A DNA stretch of 64,000 bases from Clostridiales bacterium (lineage in GTDB: Bacteria > Bacillota > Clostridia > Oscillospirales > UBA644), in NCBI GenBank assembly GCA_016281915.1, contig JAEEJO010000045.1:1-64000 (forward strand), written 5' to 3'. Position 1 is the first letter of the stretch; each line of letters starts with the position of its first letter. Below, one piece after another: positions 40,404 through 49,497 of this stretch. A program made the translations under genes and the position numbers. The notes under the pieces were generated by a model. That model worked only from the letters and a program-made list of their open reading frames with translations, was not told the DNA's origin and did not search any database.

Positions 40404-42443
40404 ATGAGCGGAAAACTGAAATATATCTGTATTCTTCTTGTTGTGTCGATCCTTTTCGGCATACTTTCGGTGGGCTGCAGCGCCGATGTAAGCAGTCTGC
40501 ATATTCTTACGGATAAAATCGGAACTCCCGGCAGCGAATCTGCCGAAACAACGAATGAACAGACCGGTAAACAGAATACCGACGATAAAGCCGACAGCGG
40601 TAAAAAAACGGACAGCGACGGCGCGGAGGACAAAGCCGAAGAACAGGCTCATACGGTTGTTGCTGTTGAAAGAAATCTTGATACTTTTGAGAGCGAAAGC
40701 GAGCTTCTTGATTATATAAACGAGCATTTTTCAAACGATATGATCATCTGCTATGACGATTATGCCATGGAGACGGAGACTGCAGATATAATGCCGGAGG
40801 CCGAGATGCCCGCGGCAACAAATTCCGGCGGAGCGGATGTTAAAGCCGAGTCGGGCAGAGACGTATCGTCAACAAATCTTGTTGATGAAAACGTCGACGA
40901 AGGTGACTGTCTGAAAACGGACGGCGACTATATTTATATTATCAGAGATAACGAACTGATAACGGTTTCCGCAAAAGGAAAGGAAACTGACGTCCTTTCA
41001 TACTACAAGCTTTTCGCAGCAGGCGAAGGCAACGTTTCGGAAATGTATATAAAGGGAGATAAAGCGATCGTTATAGCCAACGTAACGTTTTACGATACGC
41101 CCGAATTCGTTCCCGATACGTCGTTCGGCAAACCAGTAGAGGATAGCGAAGACATATATGCGCCCGAGGAGTATTACTATTACGATTATTACGGATATAA
41201 TAATGCGAAAACGTATTCCGCACTTTACGTTATAGATATTTCTGACCGTGAAAAGCCGAAAGAGGAATCGCACTTTTTTGTTGAGGGATACCTTGTAGCA
41301 TCGCGCGAAACGAACGGACGCGTCTATCTTGTTGCAAATAAAAACATTAATTATTATTGGGGAGGCCCCGTTACGGCGGCATCTGTCCTTCCCGGAATCT
41401 ACGATACAAAAAGCGGATACAGAACAGTTGTGGTGACAAACGTTGCACGTCCCGCATTTGAAACGGTATATCCGAATATGATGACCGTTGCATCGATCGA
41501 CTTCCGAAATATAGAAAACTCGGATACCGTGACCGTTCTCGGTTCCGGTACGGATATTTATATGACTGCCGAAAGTCTTTATCTTTTCTGCAATACCGGC
41601 AGCGACACGTGTGTTGCAAAATATTCGGTAGGTGATACTCTGTCTTACGTGGCGTCGGTTAAAGTGCCCGGATATACCGCTACCGATTATTCCTACAATG
41701 AATATAACGGCAAATTCCGCATCGCAACAACGGTTTACGGCAAAGACGGCACCGAAAACAACGTATACGTTTACAATGAAAAACTCGAAAAAACGGGTGA
41801 GCTTACCGGACTTGCCTTGAAGGAAAAAATCTATTCCGTCAGATTTACCGGCGACGTGGCATATCTCGTTACGTTCAGACAGGTCGATCCGCTTTTCGTT
41901 ATCGATATGAGCGGCGACGATCCGAAGGTGATGGGCGAGTTGAAAGTTCCCGGATTTTCCACTTATCTGCATCCTGTAGGTGACGGACTACTTCTCGGTA
42001 TCGGTAAAGAAACAAAGGACAACGAGTGGACCGATTATTACGGAAATAAATATACATCAACCTATACAGACGGCATAAAAATATCGCTTTTCGATGTCTC
42101 CGATCCCTTTAATCCGACAGAAAAAGACGTTGAAAACTATATCGGAGGCGAATATGCAAGCACCGAAGCATGGTCAAACCACAGAGCGTTTGTTTATTCT
42201 GCCGCAAAGAACACGGGTTATTTTGACATAAACGCAAACGACGGCAACGGATTTGTCTGCGTAAGCATAGAAAACGGAAAGCTGATATGCAGAACCGTAT
42301 ATCCGTCGGCGCATTACTCATATTATTCGGGTAATTCACGGGTATGCTACGTTGACGACGTGATCTATTTCTATCAGTATAACCGCATAAGCGTTTTTGA
42401 CAGAAATACCCTTGAAGAGATCGCAACTGTGACTGTAAAATAA
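40404..42443 (+). CDS. Lipoprotein with C-terminal beta-propeller domain
   Basis: This 679-residue protein has a signal peptide and lipobox ILSVGC (Cys25), then a Lys/Asp/Glu/Thr-rich linker to about residue 130. The rest resembles the secreted beta-propeller family PF09826, starting with TNLVDENVDEGDCLKTDGDYIYII and with repeats of YVIDISD and LFDVSDP. These proteins are found outside anaerobic bacteria and archaea, with unknown function, possibly binding. A GGAGG site precedes the ATG. It is followed by a terminator at 42466-42492. Confidence 0.88.
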   Translation: MSGKLKYICILLVVSILFGILSVGCSADVSSLHILTDKIGTPGSESAETTNEQTGKQNTDDKADSGKKTDSDGAEDKAEEQAHTVVAVERNLDTFESESELLDYINEHFSNDMIICYDDYAMETETADIMPEAEMPAATNSGGADVKAESGRDVSSTNLVDENVDEGDCLKTDGDYIYIIRDNELITVSAKGKETDVLSYYKLFAAGEGNVSEMYIKGDKAIVIANVTFYDTPEFVPDTSFGKPVEDSEDIYAPEEYYYYDYYGYNNAKTYSALYVIDISDREKPKEESHFFVEGYLVASRETNGRVYLVANKNINYYWGGPVTAASVLPGIYDTKSGYRTVVVTNVARPAFETVYPNMMTVASIDFRNIENSDTVTVLGSGTDIYMTAESLYLFCNTGSDTCVAKYSVGDTLSYVASVKVPGYTATDYSYNEYNGKFRIATTVYGKDGTENNVYVYNEKLEKTGELTGLALKEKIYSVRFTGDVAYLVTFRQVDPLFVIDMSGDDPKVMGELKVPGFSTYLHPVGDGLLLGIGKETKDNEWTDYYGNKYTSTYTDGIKISLFDVSDPFNPTEKDVENYIGGEYASTEAWSNHRAFVYSAAKNTGYFDINANDGNGFVCVSIENGKLICRTVYPSAHYSYYSGNSRVCYVDDVIYFYQYNRISVFDRNTLEEIATVTVK

Positions 42444-42465
42444 AACCCCACCATAAAACTATTCG

Positions 42466-42492
42466 AAATTGCCGTGAATAACGGCAATTTTT
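42466..42492 (+). terminator. Terminator of the beta-propeller gene
   Basis: AAATTGCCG (42466-42474) pairs with CGGCAATTT (42482-42490), followed by TT. The tail runs into the next promoter. Confidence 0.75.
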
Positions 42493-42495
42493 CGG

Positions 42496-42525
42496 TTGAC
42501 AAAAGGCGTGGGCTTATGTTATAAT
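42496..42525 (+). promoter_or_regulatory. Promoter of the carboxypeptidase-like gene
   Basis: TTGACA (42496-42501), 18-nt spacer, TATAAT (42520-42525). Confidence 0.8.
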
Positions 42526-42563
42526 ATATCATAAGAAAACTATAAACTCATTTATGATATATT

Positions 42564-43886
42564 ATGAAAAAATCCTTATCGGTAATCCTGATTATTGCGT
42601 TTCTTTTCGTAATGTTTCCGGCTGCGCTGTTTGCAGATGAAACCGAAGAGGAACCCGCAAAAGAAAACTTTGACGTTAATGCCCCGTTTGCTGCAGTAGT
42701 TAATGCGGACACGGGGACGGAGCTCTTTACAAAAAACGCGGATACTCCGTTTTTCTGCGCCTTTTTGCCAAGGATAATGACCTGTATCATGCTCGTTGAG
42801 AGCGGTCTTGATCTTTCTACAGAAATATCGCTTACATCCGAGATGATGTCTGTATCTCACGATAAAAGCTCGGCGAATCTCGTTGCGGGAAACAAGATCT
42901 CGCTTTACGATCTTATGAAGTGCATACTTGTGGCAAATTCGCAGGAAGCATGTATTGCCGTTGCGGTTACTTTGGCGGGCAGCGTTTCAGACTTTATAGT
43001 TAAAATGAATCTTCGCGCAAGGGAGCTTGGAGCGGAAAGCACCGCTTTTACAAACGTAACCGGACAGTATTCTTCCACTACAAAACAAACCACCACGGCG
43101 TACGACGTGATAAAAATCTGCTCGCATGCTCTGACGCTTGAATATATTGAAGATCTTTCGAATTACAGATATCTGGAAATAACCGTCAATAATGCCAAAA
43201 GAAGCATATATACCCATAATTCCATCATTGACAGAAACAGTGCTTATTACAACAAAAAGGCGTCCGGACTTGCCATTTCGGGAAACAACACCACCGGCTA
43301 CGCGCTCGTCTCTGTCGCGGTCGATAAAGCGATGCGTATCGTATGTTTTGCTCTTTGCTATACAAGCGCCGCAGAGCTTTATGCCGATATGACGGAAATG
43401 ATCAATTTTTCTCTCACTGAATATTCATACAGAACGCTTATTCAGAAACATGCGCCTGTTGTTGAAATACCCGTGGTCTTCGGCAAGGAGCGCGACACCG
43501 TAACGCTTGTTTCCAATGCGACAATAAGCGCGTCTCTTCCGTCTTCGGTGCCTGACAGCGATATCGTTGTTGAAAAAAACATACCCGAAAAGGTCGAAGC
43601 GCCGATAGCCAAAGGAACTGTCCTTGGCAGCGTAACATATTCTTATGAAGGAAGGATCTACGGCTCAGCGGATCTGATCGCACAGAGCGATATTTCGCTT
43701 GACGTGATAGAATCATATTCAACTGCGATCAATGAATTCTTCTCGAATAAATATATCTGGGCTGCAATAATAACCGTTATTACCGTGGTGATCTTCTACT
43801 CTACCGTGCTTTACATCAAAAACAGAAAGAAAATGAGACGCGAAGAAAGCAGCAAACGAGACAGGATAACAAAAATGCCCAGATAG
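42564..43886 (+). CDS. D-Ala-D-Ala carboxypeptidase (S11) homologue lacking catalytic motifs
   Basis: This 440-residue protein has a signal peptide, an S11-type domain (about residues 38-285), a small beta-rich domain, and a membrane helix near 395-417 with a basic tail, the layout of DacA/DacF. Where active enzymes have SxxK, this one has FLPR at residues 67-70. At the SxN position it has SQE (126-128), and the KTG region reads ISG (238-240). All three penicillin-binding motifs are changed, so a hydrolytic role is unlikely. It may bind peptidoglycan or a partner enzyme. It is a single gene with its own promoter and terminator. Confidence 0.82.
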   Translation: MKKSLSVILIIAFLFVMFPAALFADETEEEPAKENFDVNAPFAAVVNADTGTELFTKNADTPFFCAFLPRIMTCIMLVESGLDLSTEISLTSEMMSVSHDKSSANLVAGNKISLYDLMKCILVANSQEACIAVAVTLAGSVSDFIVKMNLRARELGAESTAFTNVTGQYSSTTKQTTTAYDVIKICSHALTLEYIEDLSNYRYLEITVNNAKRSIYTHNSIIDRNSAYYNKKASGLAISGNNTTGYALVSVAVDKAMRIVCFALCYTSAAELYADMTEMINFSLTEYSYRTLIQKHAPVVEIPVVFGKERDTVTLVSNATISASLPSSVPDSDIVVEKNIPEKVEAPIAKGTVLGSVTYSYEGRIYGSADLIAQSDISLDVIESYSTAINEFFSNKYIWAAIITVITVVIFYSTVLYIKNRKKMRREESSKRDRITKMPR

Positions 43887-43902
43887 TAAAAAATGCCGAT
43901 AA

Positions 43903-43950
43903 AAAAGACTGTATTAAAATACTGAAAGTATTTCGATACAGTCTTTTCAT
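43903..43950. terminator. Bidirectional terminator
   Basis: AAAAGACTGTAT (43903-43914) pairs with ATACAGTCTTTT (43936-43947), with further pairing inside. It separates convergent genes ending at 43886 and 44026. Confidence 0.85.
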
Positions 43951-44025
43951 TATACTCTTTTTCGGGTATCAGGTATTTTCCTTCGTGTGATTTTCGGCAG
44001 TTGCCCGTTGCCCGGCGTTTACCTC

Positions 44026-47000
44026 TCAGCTCTGCTTTCTGAAATATTCCACAATGCCCTGAACGATGGCATCTGCGGCTTTTTCCATATTATCGCTGTC
44101 AGTAAACCATTCATAGTCGTAGATATTGCTGAGAAATGCCGTTTCAAACAGGATAGACGGGAAGTCGGGGAACATTGAAACCTTGTAGTAGCCTATCTTA
44201 TATGAGTTTTTCTTGAGTCCCGTTGCTTCCGTGAATTCGTCAAGCATTACTTTTGAAAGAAGCTTTGAACTTGAATAGGAATAGTATGTTACCGTTCCGC
44301 TCGTATTCAGCGGATTTGCGGTTTCACCGACGTAATTGAAGTGAATTGATACGTTAATATCCGGCTTCCATGCGCGGTATTCGAGAATAAGCGGATCAAG
44401 GTCTTTTTCAAGCTCTCTGTGATGCGTAAGATAAACTGTTGCACCCAGATTTATAAGCCTTGATTCAACAAGCCTTGAAAGCTCATAGTTCCAGTCAGCC
44501 TCAGTCCATTTTATTCTGCCCCACGGACCGAGCGCGCCTCCGTTGAGGCTGTGACCGGGGTCAAGAGAAATTCTTATACCGTAAAGAGGATAATTATTGC
44601 TGTCGTAAAGCGAAGCCGGATTTTTGAATGCAATTATCAGAGCGCCGTTTTCAAAATAAGCCGTGTAACCGAAAATATAAAGCTCTTTTTTGTATGTGAG
44701 CGTTATTCTGGCAGTCGTTGAATCAACTCTCGATACCGAAACACCGCTGAAGAGCGGGTTTTCGGGAAGTGTGAATTCGGCGGGAAGCGCAGAAAGGTTA
44801 TAAAGCGTGATATCCGCCTTTGTGTCGCTCATCCATATGGTATTCATGGTCTTTGCATCGGTCGGAATCACGATATTTGTATATTTTCCGTCCGAGCTCT
44901 GCGTAACGGTGATCCTGCCTGTTGCGGAATACGGGATCGACATGTTTTCCACACGCTTTACGTTGTCCGTGACCGTGTAGTATCCACTGCCAAGCAGAAC
45001 GTTGCCGTTATATTTCGAAACGACCGTATCGAGGGCGCCGATCGTTGCGTAAAGATATTCTTCTCCGGTAACTTTGAGGTCGGGTTTCAGCTGCGCAGGG
45101 AAATCGCCTGTAAACTCAACGACATAATCTTCCGGATTGTTTATTACTTCAATCGTATTGTTTCCGCGATAGCGGACAGTGTCGTAACCGTTTTTCTCGA
45201 TAACGAATTCGGGCGTTCCAAGCACGGCGTTTCCCTGTATATCGGGCAGTACGAACGAGCCTTCATACCACGCGCGCCTGAACGATCCGTCAGTTGAATC
45301 CTTATCGGTCGTGGAAAGATCTACGGTGTAGTCACCGATAATTACATATACCTTTGACCCGGCGGTAGCAGTGCATGAGAAATTGATCTTAGTGCCCGAT
45401 TTTTCTGCTCTGTCGTATTTCGGGGCACACGAGCCTGAAACAAATCCGAATGAGGACATCGTTTTCGGCTCTGAATATGCGCCGCTTTTTTTGATGATAT
45501 AATCTACGGTTTCACCCTTGTGCTCTATTTTATAATGATTTTCGCCTGTTTTGGGAACGGAAACCATATGCGTGAAATATCCCTTGGGTGAGCGCGTAGT
45601 CACTTCTTCTCCGTCTATGTAAAGCGGATAATTCGGATCGGAAACACCTATAATGAACGTTTTTGAGGTTGAGTTTTCAACAGAAAGGGAGGAATATGAC
45701 AAAACAAGCTTGTCTGTTGCCGCTTCCACGCCGGTCGTTCCGCTCTTGAAATATGTTTTTGAAGTGTCTCGGATTCCGGCAACGTTTTTCGCAACGTCCT
45801 TGTATGAAAACATAACTACGCCTGCAACGCTGTCTTTTGTCTTAAGATAGTTGAGCTGATTCTGTATTTCGGACGGTGACTTGTATGCCGCAACGGATGC
45901 TCCCTTATAGGCTGCAATGCCGATATACAGCTTTACCTTCGTTTTTGATACAAGATCGTTCCACCAGTCTGTTATCGGTTTGAACGGAGCTGTTGAATGA
46001 TCGATCTCCCAGTAAATCTGAGGACAGATATAGTCTATCCATTCGTTTACTACCCATTTTCTCGTATCTGCATAAACCTGATAATACGATTCCGATGAGC
46101 TCTTGATATTCGTGCCCAGACTGTTGTTTGCTTTGAGCGCCCACACTCCGCTCGGGCTTATTCCGAATGCGACGGACTGCTTTGCCGCCTTTACCGCGGC
46201 TGCTGTCTGCGAGACAAGAGCGTCGTTGTTCGACCTGCGCCAATCTGCAAGCGACTGTCCTTCGGCTTTGTATTTTTCATACTCTGCGCTGTCGGCAAAT
46301 TTCGAAGCATCGTTATAAGGATAGAAATAGTCGTCAAAATGTATGCCGTCTACGTTGTAGTTGTTTACTATTTCAAGAATTCCGTCAATTATCAGCTTGC
46401 GCACTTCGGGAAGACCGGGATTATAGTATGCCGCTCCGTCGCTGTGTTTTACTACCCACTCCGGGTGATTTCTCGCGGGATTGGACTCTGCAAGGTCTGA
46501 GATATTGTGACCTCCGTTTCCGCTTTGCGTAATCCTGTACGGGTTTACCCATGCGTGAAGCTCTATGCCTTTTGAATGAGCTGCTGTAATAAAATATTCA
46601 AGGCAGTCAATCGGGAGCGGATCTCCCTGTTTTTCAACAACGCAGTCTGAAGAGGGGAAAAGCGATGAGTAATAGATAGCGTCGCTCTTCGGGCGGACCT
46701 GAAGGAATATGGCGTTGTAACCCCAGTCATATGCATTGTTTACTATGGTATCTATCTCCGCCTTCAGCTCTGCTGCGGAAAGCCCCTTTTTAGACGGAAA
46801 ATCAATGTTTGAAACAGTTGCCACCCAAAGTCCTTTCAGACCGTCCGATGCCGCGCCTATGGTGATGTCTCCGGTAATATTCGGTTCAGGCTCGGGCTGT
46901 TTTTCAACGGTGGCGGAAAAATCTGCCGTAAAGCCGCCGTCCTCTGTTTTTACCGTGATTACTGCGGTGCCTTCCGCAAGTGCTGTTATCCTGCCGATAT

Positions 47001-48291
47001 TATCAACAGAGATGACCGAGGGTGCGGAGGAAGTGAACGTGACGTTTTTATTCGCCGCAGAAGAAGGAAGGACAGACCATGAAAGCGTAAGCGAGTCTCC
47101 TATCTTTGCAAACGTATAGCTGTTTGATGCGAAAGAAACTCCTGAAACGGGCACGTTTTGCGGAATATCAACTTTTACCTGCAATTCGGCGGTGATTCCG
47201 CTCGAAGAAACAGCCGTTATTTTTGCGGTTCCGTTTGCTACTGCCGTTATTTTGCCGTTTTGGTCGACCGTTGCCACATTTGAGTCGCTCGATACGAATA
47301 CGATCGATTTTTCGGTGGTGTTTTTCGGAGAAAGCGAATATGAAACGGTGAACGTTTCGCCCTTTTCGTCAAAATCTACGGAAGATTGAGCCAAGGTGAT
47401 CTTTTCAAGAGGGATGACCGCATCAACCTTGAACTTGCATATCGCCTGCTTTTTGTGGTTGTCGGCTACGGCGTATACGGTCGCTTCACCGTTGCCTACG
47501 GGCGTGATTATACCTGTCCCGCCGTCAACGGTAATTGTAACTACGGAACGGTCGGAAGTTATCCATTCAAGACCGCGTTCCGTTGTGTTTTCGGGCTCCC
47601 AGACGGGGGTGAGGCGGATATTCTCGTCAAGAGTGGTGAACGTATACTCGGAAATATCAAAGTTTACGTCCGTCATGGGCACGTTTACGTCAACGTTGAC
47701 GTTTACTGCGCAATAAGCCGTAAAATCGCCCTTGACGGTCCTTGCGGTAATGATTGCAGAACCGTTGGAGACCGAAATTACGGTTCCGTTGCTGTCAACG
47801 GTCGCTACGGAAGGGTTCGAAGACGACCATAAAACTTCAGGTTCTGTCGCATTTGCAGGGAGGACCTCGCAGTTCAGCATATATATTTCACCGAAATAGG
47901 TGAATTCGTGTTCGCTGCCGGAAAGAGAAATACCCGTAACGTCAACGTATGTCGTTACGGTTATTTTGCAGTCTGCAAACGCAGTCCCGTCTTCCGAGCG
48001 CGCATAGATATGCGCTTCGCCGTCGTTGACCGCGGTTACAATTCCGTATTGAGTTACTGCCGCTACCTTTTCATCCGATGATGACCACAGAAGCTTTCTG
48101 TTCGTTGCATCGTCGGGCTTAATTACCGCGGCAAGCTGAAAGGTTTGTCCTGTTTCGGAAAACATATGTTCGGTAGTTAAAAACGAAACGGATGTTACCG
48201 GAACGGATTTTTCAAAAAGAGAGCACGAAGCCACCGTGAGAATTACAAGCAGCGCCGTCAAAAAAAGCAGGGTCAGACTTTTTTTGTTCAT
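44026..48291 (-). CDS. Lipoprotein with Big_2 repeats, GHL10/DigH-like glycosidase and Amidase_3 domains
   Basis: The 1421-residue protein starts with a lipobox ASC (Cys23). Residues about 30-465 are five Big_2-like Ig domains. Residues about 480-800 are a GHL10 (DUF187) glycosidase: GLWVATVSNIDFP, FLQVRPKSDAIY, HAWVNPYR and GIHFDDYFYP. A 400-residue middle part of beta-rich repeats follows. Residues about 1240-1421 are an N-acetylmuramoyl-L-alanine amidase with zinc ligands His1247 (DPGHS), Glu1264, His1317 (SIHFN) and catalytic Glu1383 (FETAFLSN). The two enzymes could act in sequence on peptidoglycan: the amidase strips peptides and the DigH-like domain cuts the bare glycan. It is the last gene of the HIT-CofE-like run. 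Confidence 0.88.
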   Translation of the reverse strand: MNKKSLTLLFLTALLVILTVASCSLFEKSVPVTSVSFLTTEHMFSETGQTFQLAAVIKPDDATNRKLLWSSSDEKVAAVTQYGIVTAVNDGEAHIYARSEDGTAFADCKITVTTYVDVTGISLSGSEHEFTYFGEIYMLNCEVLPANATEPEVLWSSSNPSVATVDSNGTVISVSNGSAIITARTVKGDFTAYCAVNVNVDVNVPMTDVNFDISEYTFTTLDENIRLTPVWEPENTTERGLEWITSDRSVVTITVDGGTGIITPVGNGEATVYAVADNHKKQAICKFKVDAVIPLEKITLAQSSVDFDEKGETFTVSYSLSPKNTTEKSIVFVSSDSNVATVDQNGKITAVANGTAKITAVSSSGITAELQVKVDIPQNVPVSGVSFASNSYTFAKIGDSLTLSWSVLPSSAANKNVTFTSSAPSVISVDNIGRITALAEGTAVITVKTEDGGFTADFSATVEKQPEPEPNITGDITIGAASDGLKGLWVATVSNIDFPSKKGLSAAELKAEIDTIVNNAYDWGYNAIFLQVRPKSDAIYYSSLFPSSDCVVEKQGDPLPIDCLEYFITAAHSKGIELHAWVNPYRITQSGNGGHNISDLAESNPARNHPEWVVKHSDGAAYYNPGLPEVRKLIIDGILEIVNNYNVDGIHFDDYFYPYNDASKFADSAEYEKYKAEGQSLADWRRSNNDALVSQTAAAVKAAKQSVAFGISPSGVWALKANNSLGTNIKSSSESYYQVYADTRKWVVNEWIDYICPQIYWEIDHSTAPFKPITDWWNDLVSKTKVKLYIGIAAYKGASVAAYKSPSEIQNQLNYLKTKDSVAGVVMFSYKDVAKNVAGIRDTSKTYFKSGTTGVEAATDKLVLSYSSLSVENSTSKTFIIGVSDPNYPLYIDGEEVTTRSPKGYFTHMVSVPKTGENHYKIEHKGETVDYIIKKSGAYSEPKTMSSFGFVSGSCAPKYDRAEKSGTKINFSCTATAGSKVYVIIGDYTVDLSTTDKDSTDGSFRRAWYEGSFVLPDIQGNAVLGTPEFVIEKNGYDTVRYRGNNTIEVINNPEDYVVEFTGDFPAQLKPDLKVTGEEYLYATIGALDTVVSKYNGNVLLGSGYYTVTDNVKRVENMSIPYSATGRITVTQSSDGKYTNIVIPTDAKTMNTIWMSDTKADITLYNLSALPAEFTLPENPLFSGVSVSRVDSTTARITLTYKKELYIFGYTAYFENGALIIAFKNPASLYDSNNYPLYGIRISLDPGHSLNGGALGPWGRIKWTEADWNYELSRLVESRLINLGATVYLTHHRELEKDLDPLILEYRAWKPDINVSIHFNYVGETANPLNTSGTVTYYSYSSSKLLSKVMLDEFTEATGLKKNSYKIGYYKVSMFPDFPSILFETAFLSNIYDYEWFTDSDNMEKAADAIVQGIVEYFRKQS

Positions 48292-48323
48292 GTGTTTTCT
48301 CCGTTATTTGTTGTGTGTTGTGT

Positions 48324-49067
48324 TCAGTTTTTCTTTCTTATAAGTATTATCGGTGTGCACTGGTCGTCCTGTCCGGCAGGGTTGTCTCTTACGATATCTT
48401 CAAGAACGGGTACGGCGATATCGAGAGCGTCACATTTGCCGAGAAGCTTAACGGAAATATCGCATGCATCCACTATCATGCATTTGATTCCGAGCTTTTC
48501 GTATATCTCATTGCATACGCCTGACGGATTCTCCGGGTTGAGTATGCCGTAGTTGACGTATTCCTTATATGAAATATCATAATCGATAAGTCCGTCTATG
48601 CCGTCAACTTCGTGACCGCAGACCTTATAAAAAACGCCTTTGATCCCGAACAGCTTCGTAACTGCCGAGCAGAACGTTGCCAGAAGAACTCTCGGCAGAC
48701 CGCAGAGCATAATTATGAGCTGCATTTTATGCGGTGTTCCGGCGCCGGGTCCTGCGGGTGTGACGTGAACGAATTTGCAAAGCAGCTTCGCCCAGAATCC
48801 GGGATGGATATCCTTGCGGTATACGATACGTTTCTGACACAGTGCGATTATCTTTTCGCTTATGGAAATAAAATCTCCTTCTTTTATATGCGGAAGGGCA
48901 TATTCCTTTATTACTTCGATATAATCGTCACCGATATTTACAAAGCGCGTTTTTATCGCATAACGCTCATATTCGGTATCCCCGACTTTTCTTACTATCT
49001 GTTTGTTTTCGTTCGGTCTGAGCTGTGATTCGGTGATCTCTGTATTGATGTCGGAATTATCTGTCAT
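48324..49067 (-). CDS. CofE-like (F420-0:gamma-glutamyl ligase domain) protein
   Basis: The 247-residue protein resembles the coenzyme F420-0:gamma-glutamyl ligase domain: ALPHIKEGDFISISEKIIALCQ, HVTPAGPGAGTPHKMQLII and DACDISVKLLG. No other F420 genes are in the window, and most Clostridia do not make F420, so its true substrate is unknown. It could be a glutamyl ligase for another molecule. It begins 1 nt after the HIT gene stop. Confidence 0.7.
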   Translation of the reverse strand: MTDNSDINTEITESQLRPNENKQIVRKVGDTEYERYAIKTRFVNIGDDYIEVIKEYALPHIKEGDFISISEKIIALCQKRIVYRKDIHPGFWAKLLCKFVHVTPAGPGAGTPHKMQLIIMLCGLPRVLLATFCSAVTKLFGIKGVFYKVCGHEVDGIDGLIDYDISYKEYVNYGILNPENPSGVCNEIYEKLGIKCMIVDACDISVKLLGKCDALDIAVPVLEDIVRDNPAGQDDQCTPIILIRKKN

Positions 49068-49068
49068 T

Positions 49069-49419
49069 TCAGACGATCCTTTCGGGTAGTTTTTCTCCGC
49101 CTAAAAGGTGGAAGTGTATATGCTTTACGGACTGTGCGCCGTCTTCGCCGCAGTTGTTTATTATTCTGTATCCGTTTTCAAGTCCGAGAGAACGTGCGGT
49201 TTTCTTTATTGCTATAAATATATCGGCTATTATCCCGGCGTTTTCCTCTGTAATATCGTCTGCGGAAGAGAGGATATGGTCTTTCGGTATAAAAACGACG
49301 TGGATGGGCGCCTGGGGCGCGATATCTTTAAAAGCAACAACATTGTCGTCCTCATAAACCTTTGAAGAGGGGATCTCTCCCGCGGCGATTTTGCAGAAAA
49401 TGCAGTCGTCTTTTTTCAT
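49069..49419 (-). CDS. HIT-family protein
   Basis: The 116-residue protein has the N-terminal CIFCKI segment, PQAPIHVVFIPKDH and the histidine triad as HIHFHLL. HIT hydrolases act on nucleotide phosphoramidates or Ap4A-like dinucleotides in the cytosol. A longer frame opens at 49452, but the ATG at 49419 has GGAAGGAA in front and starts at the conserved part. It is preceded by a hairpin after alaS and coupled to the CofE-like gene. Confidence 0.92.
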   Translation of the reverse strand: MKKDDCIFCKIAAGEIPSSKVYEDDNVVAFKDIAPQAPIHVVFIPKDHILSSADDITEENAGIIADIFIAIKKTARSLGLENGYRIINNCGEDGAQSVKHIHFHLLGGEKLPERIV

Positions 49420-49453
49420 TTCAGTTCCTTCCTTTCGGTTTCGGGCTGTCATT

Positions 49454-49487
49454 GTCCGGACAGACAGGCCTTTCGGCCTGTTTTGTC
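49454..49487 (-). terminator. Hairpin between alaS and the HIT gene
   Basis: GGACAGACAGGCC and GGCCTGTTTTGTCC arms close on a TTTC loop. On the minus strand no strong T-run follows, so it may only attenuate transcription or stabilise the alaS mRNA. Confidence 0.45.
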
Positions 49488-49497
49488 CGATTATATA

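Noticed and set aside
40998-41972. A 324-codon minus-strand open frame
   Set aside because: It is antisense to the beta-propeller lipoprotein gene, with improbable composition (Cys, His, Arg) and no start signals.
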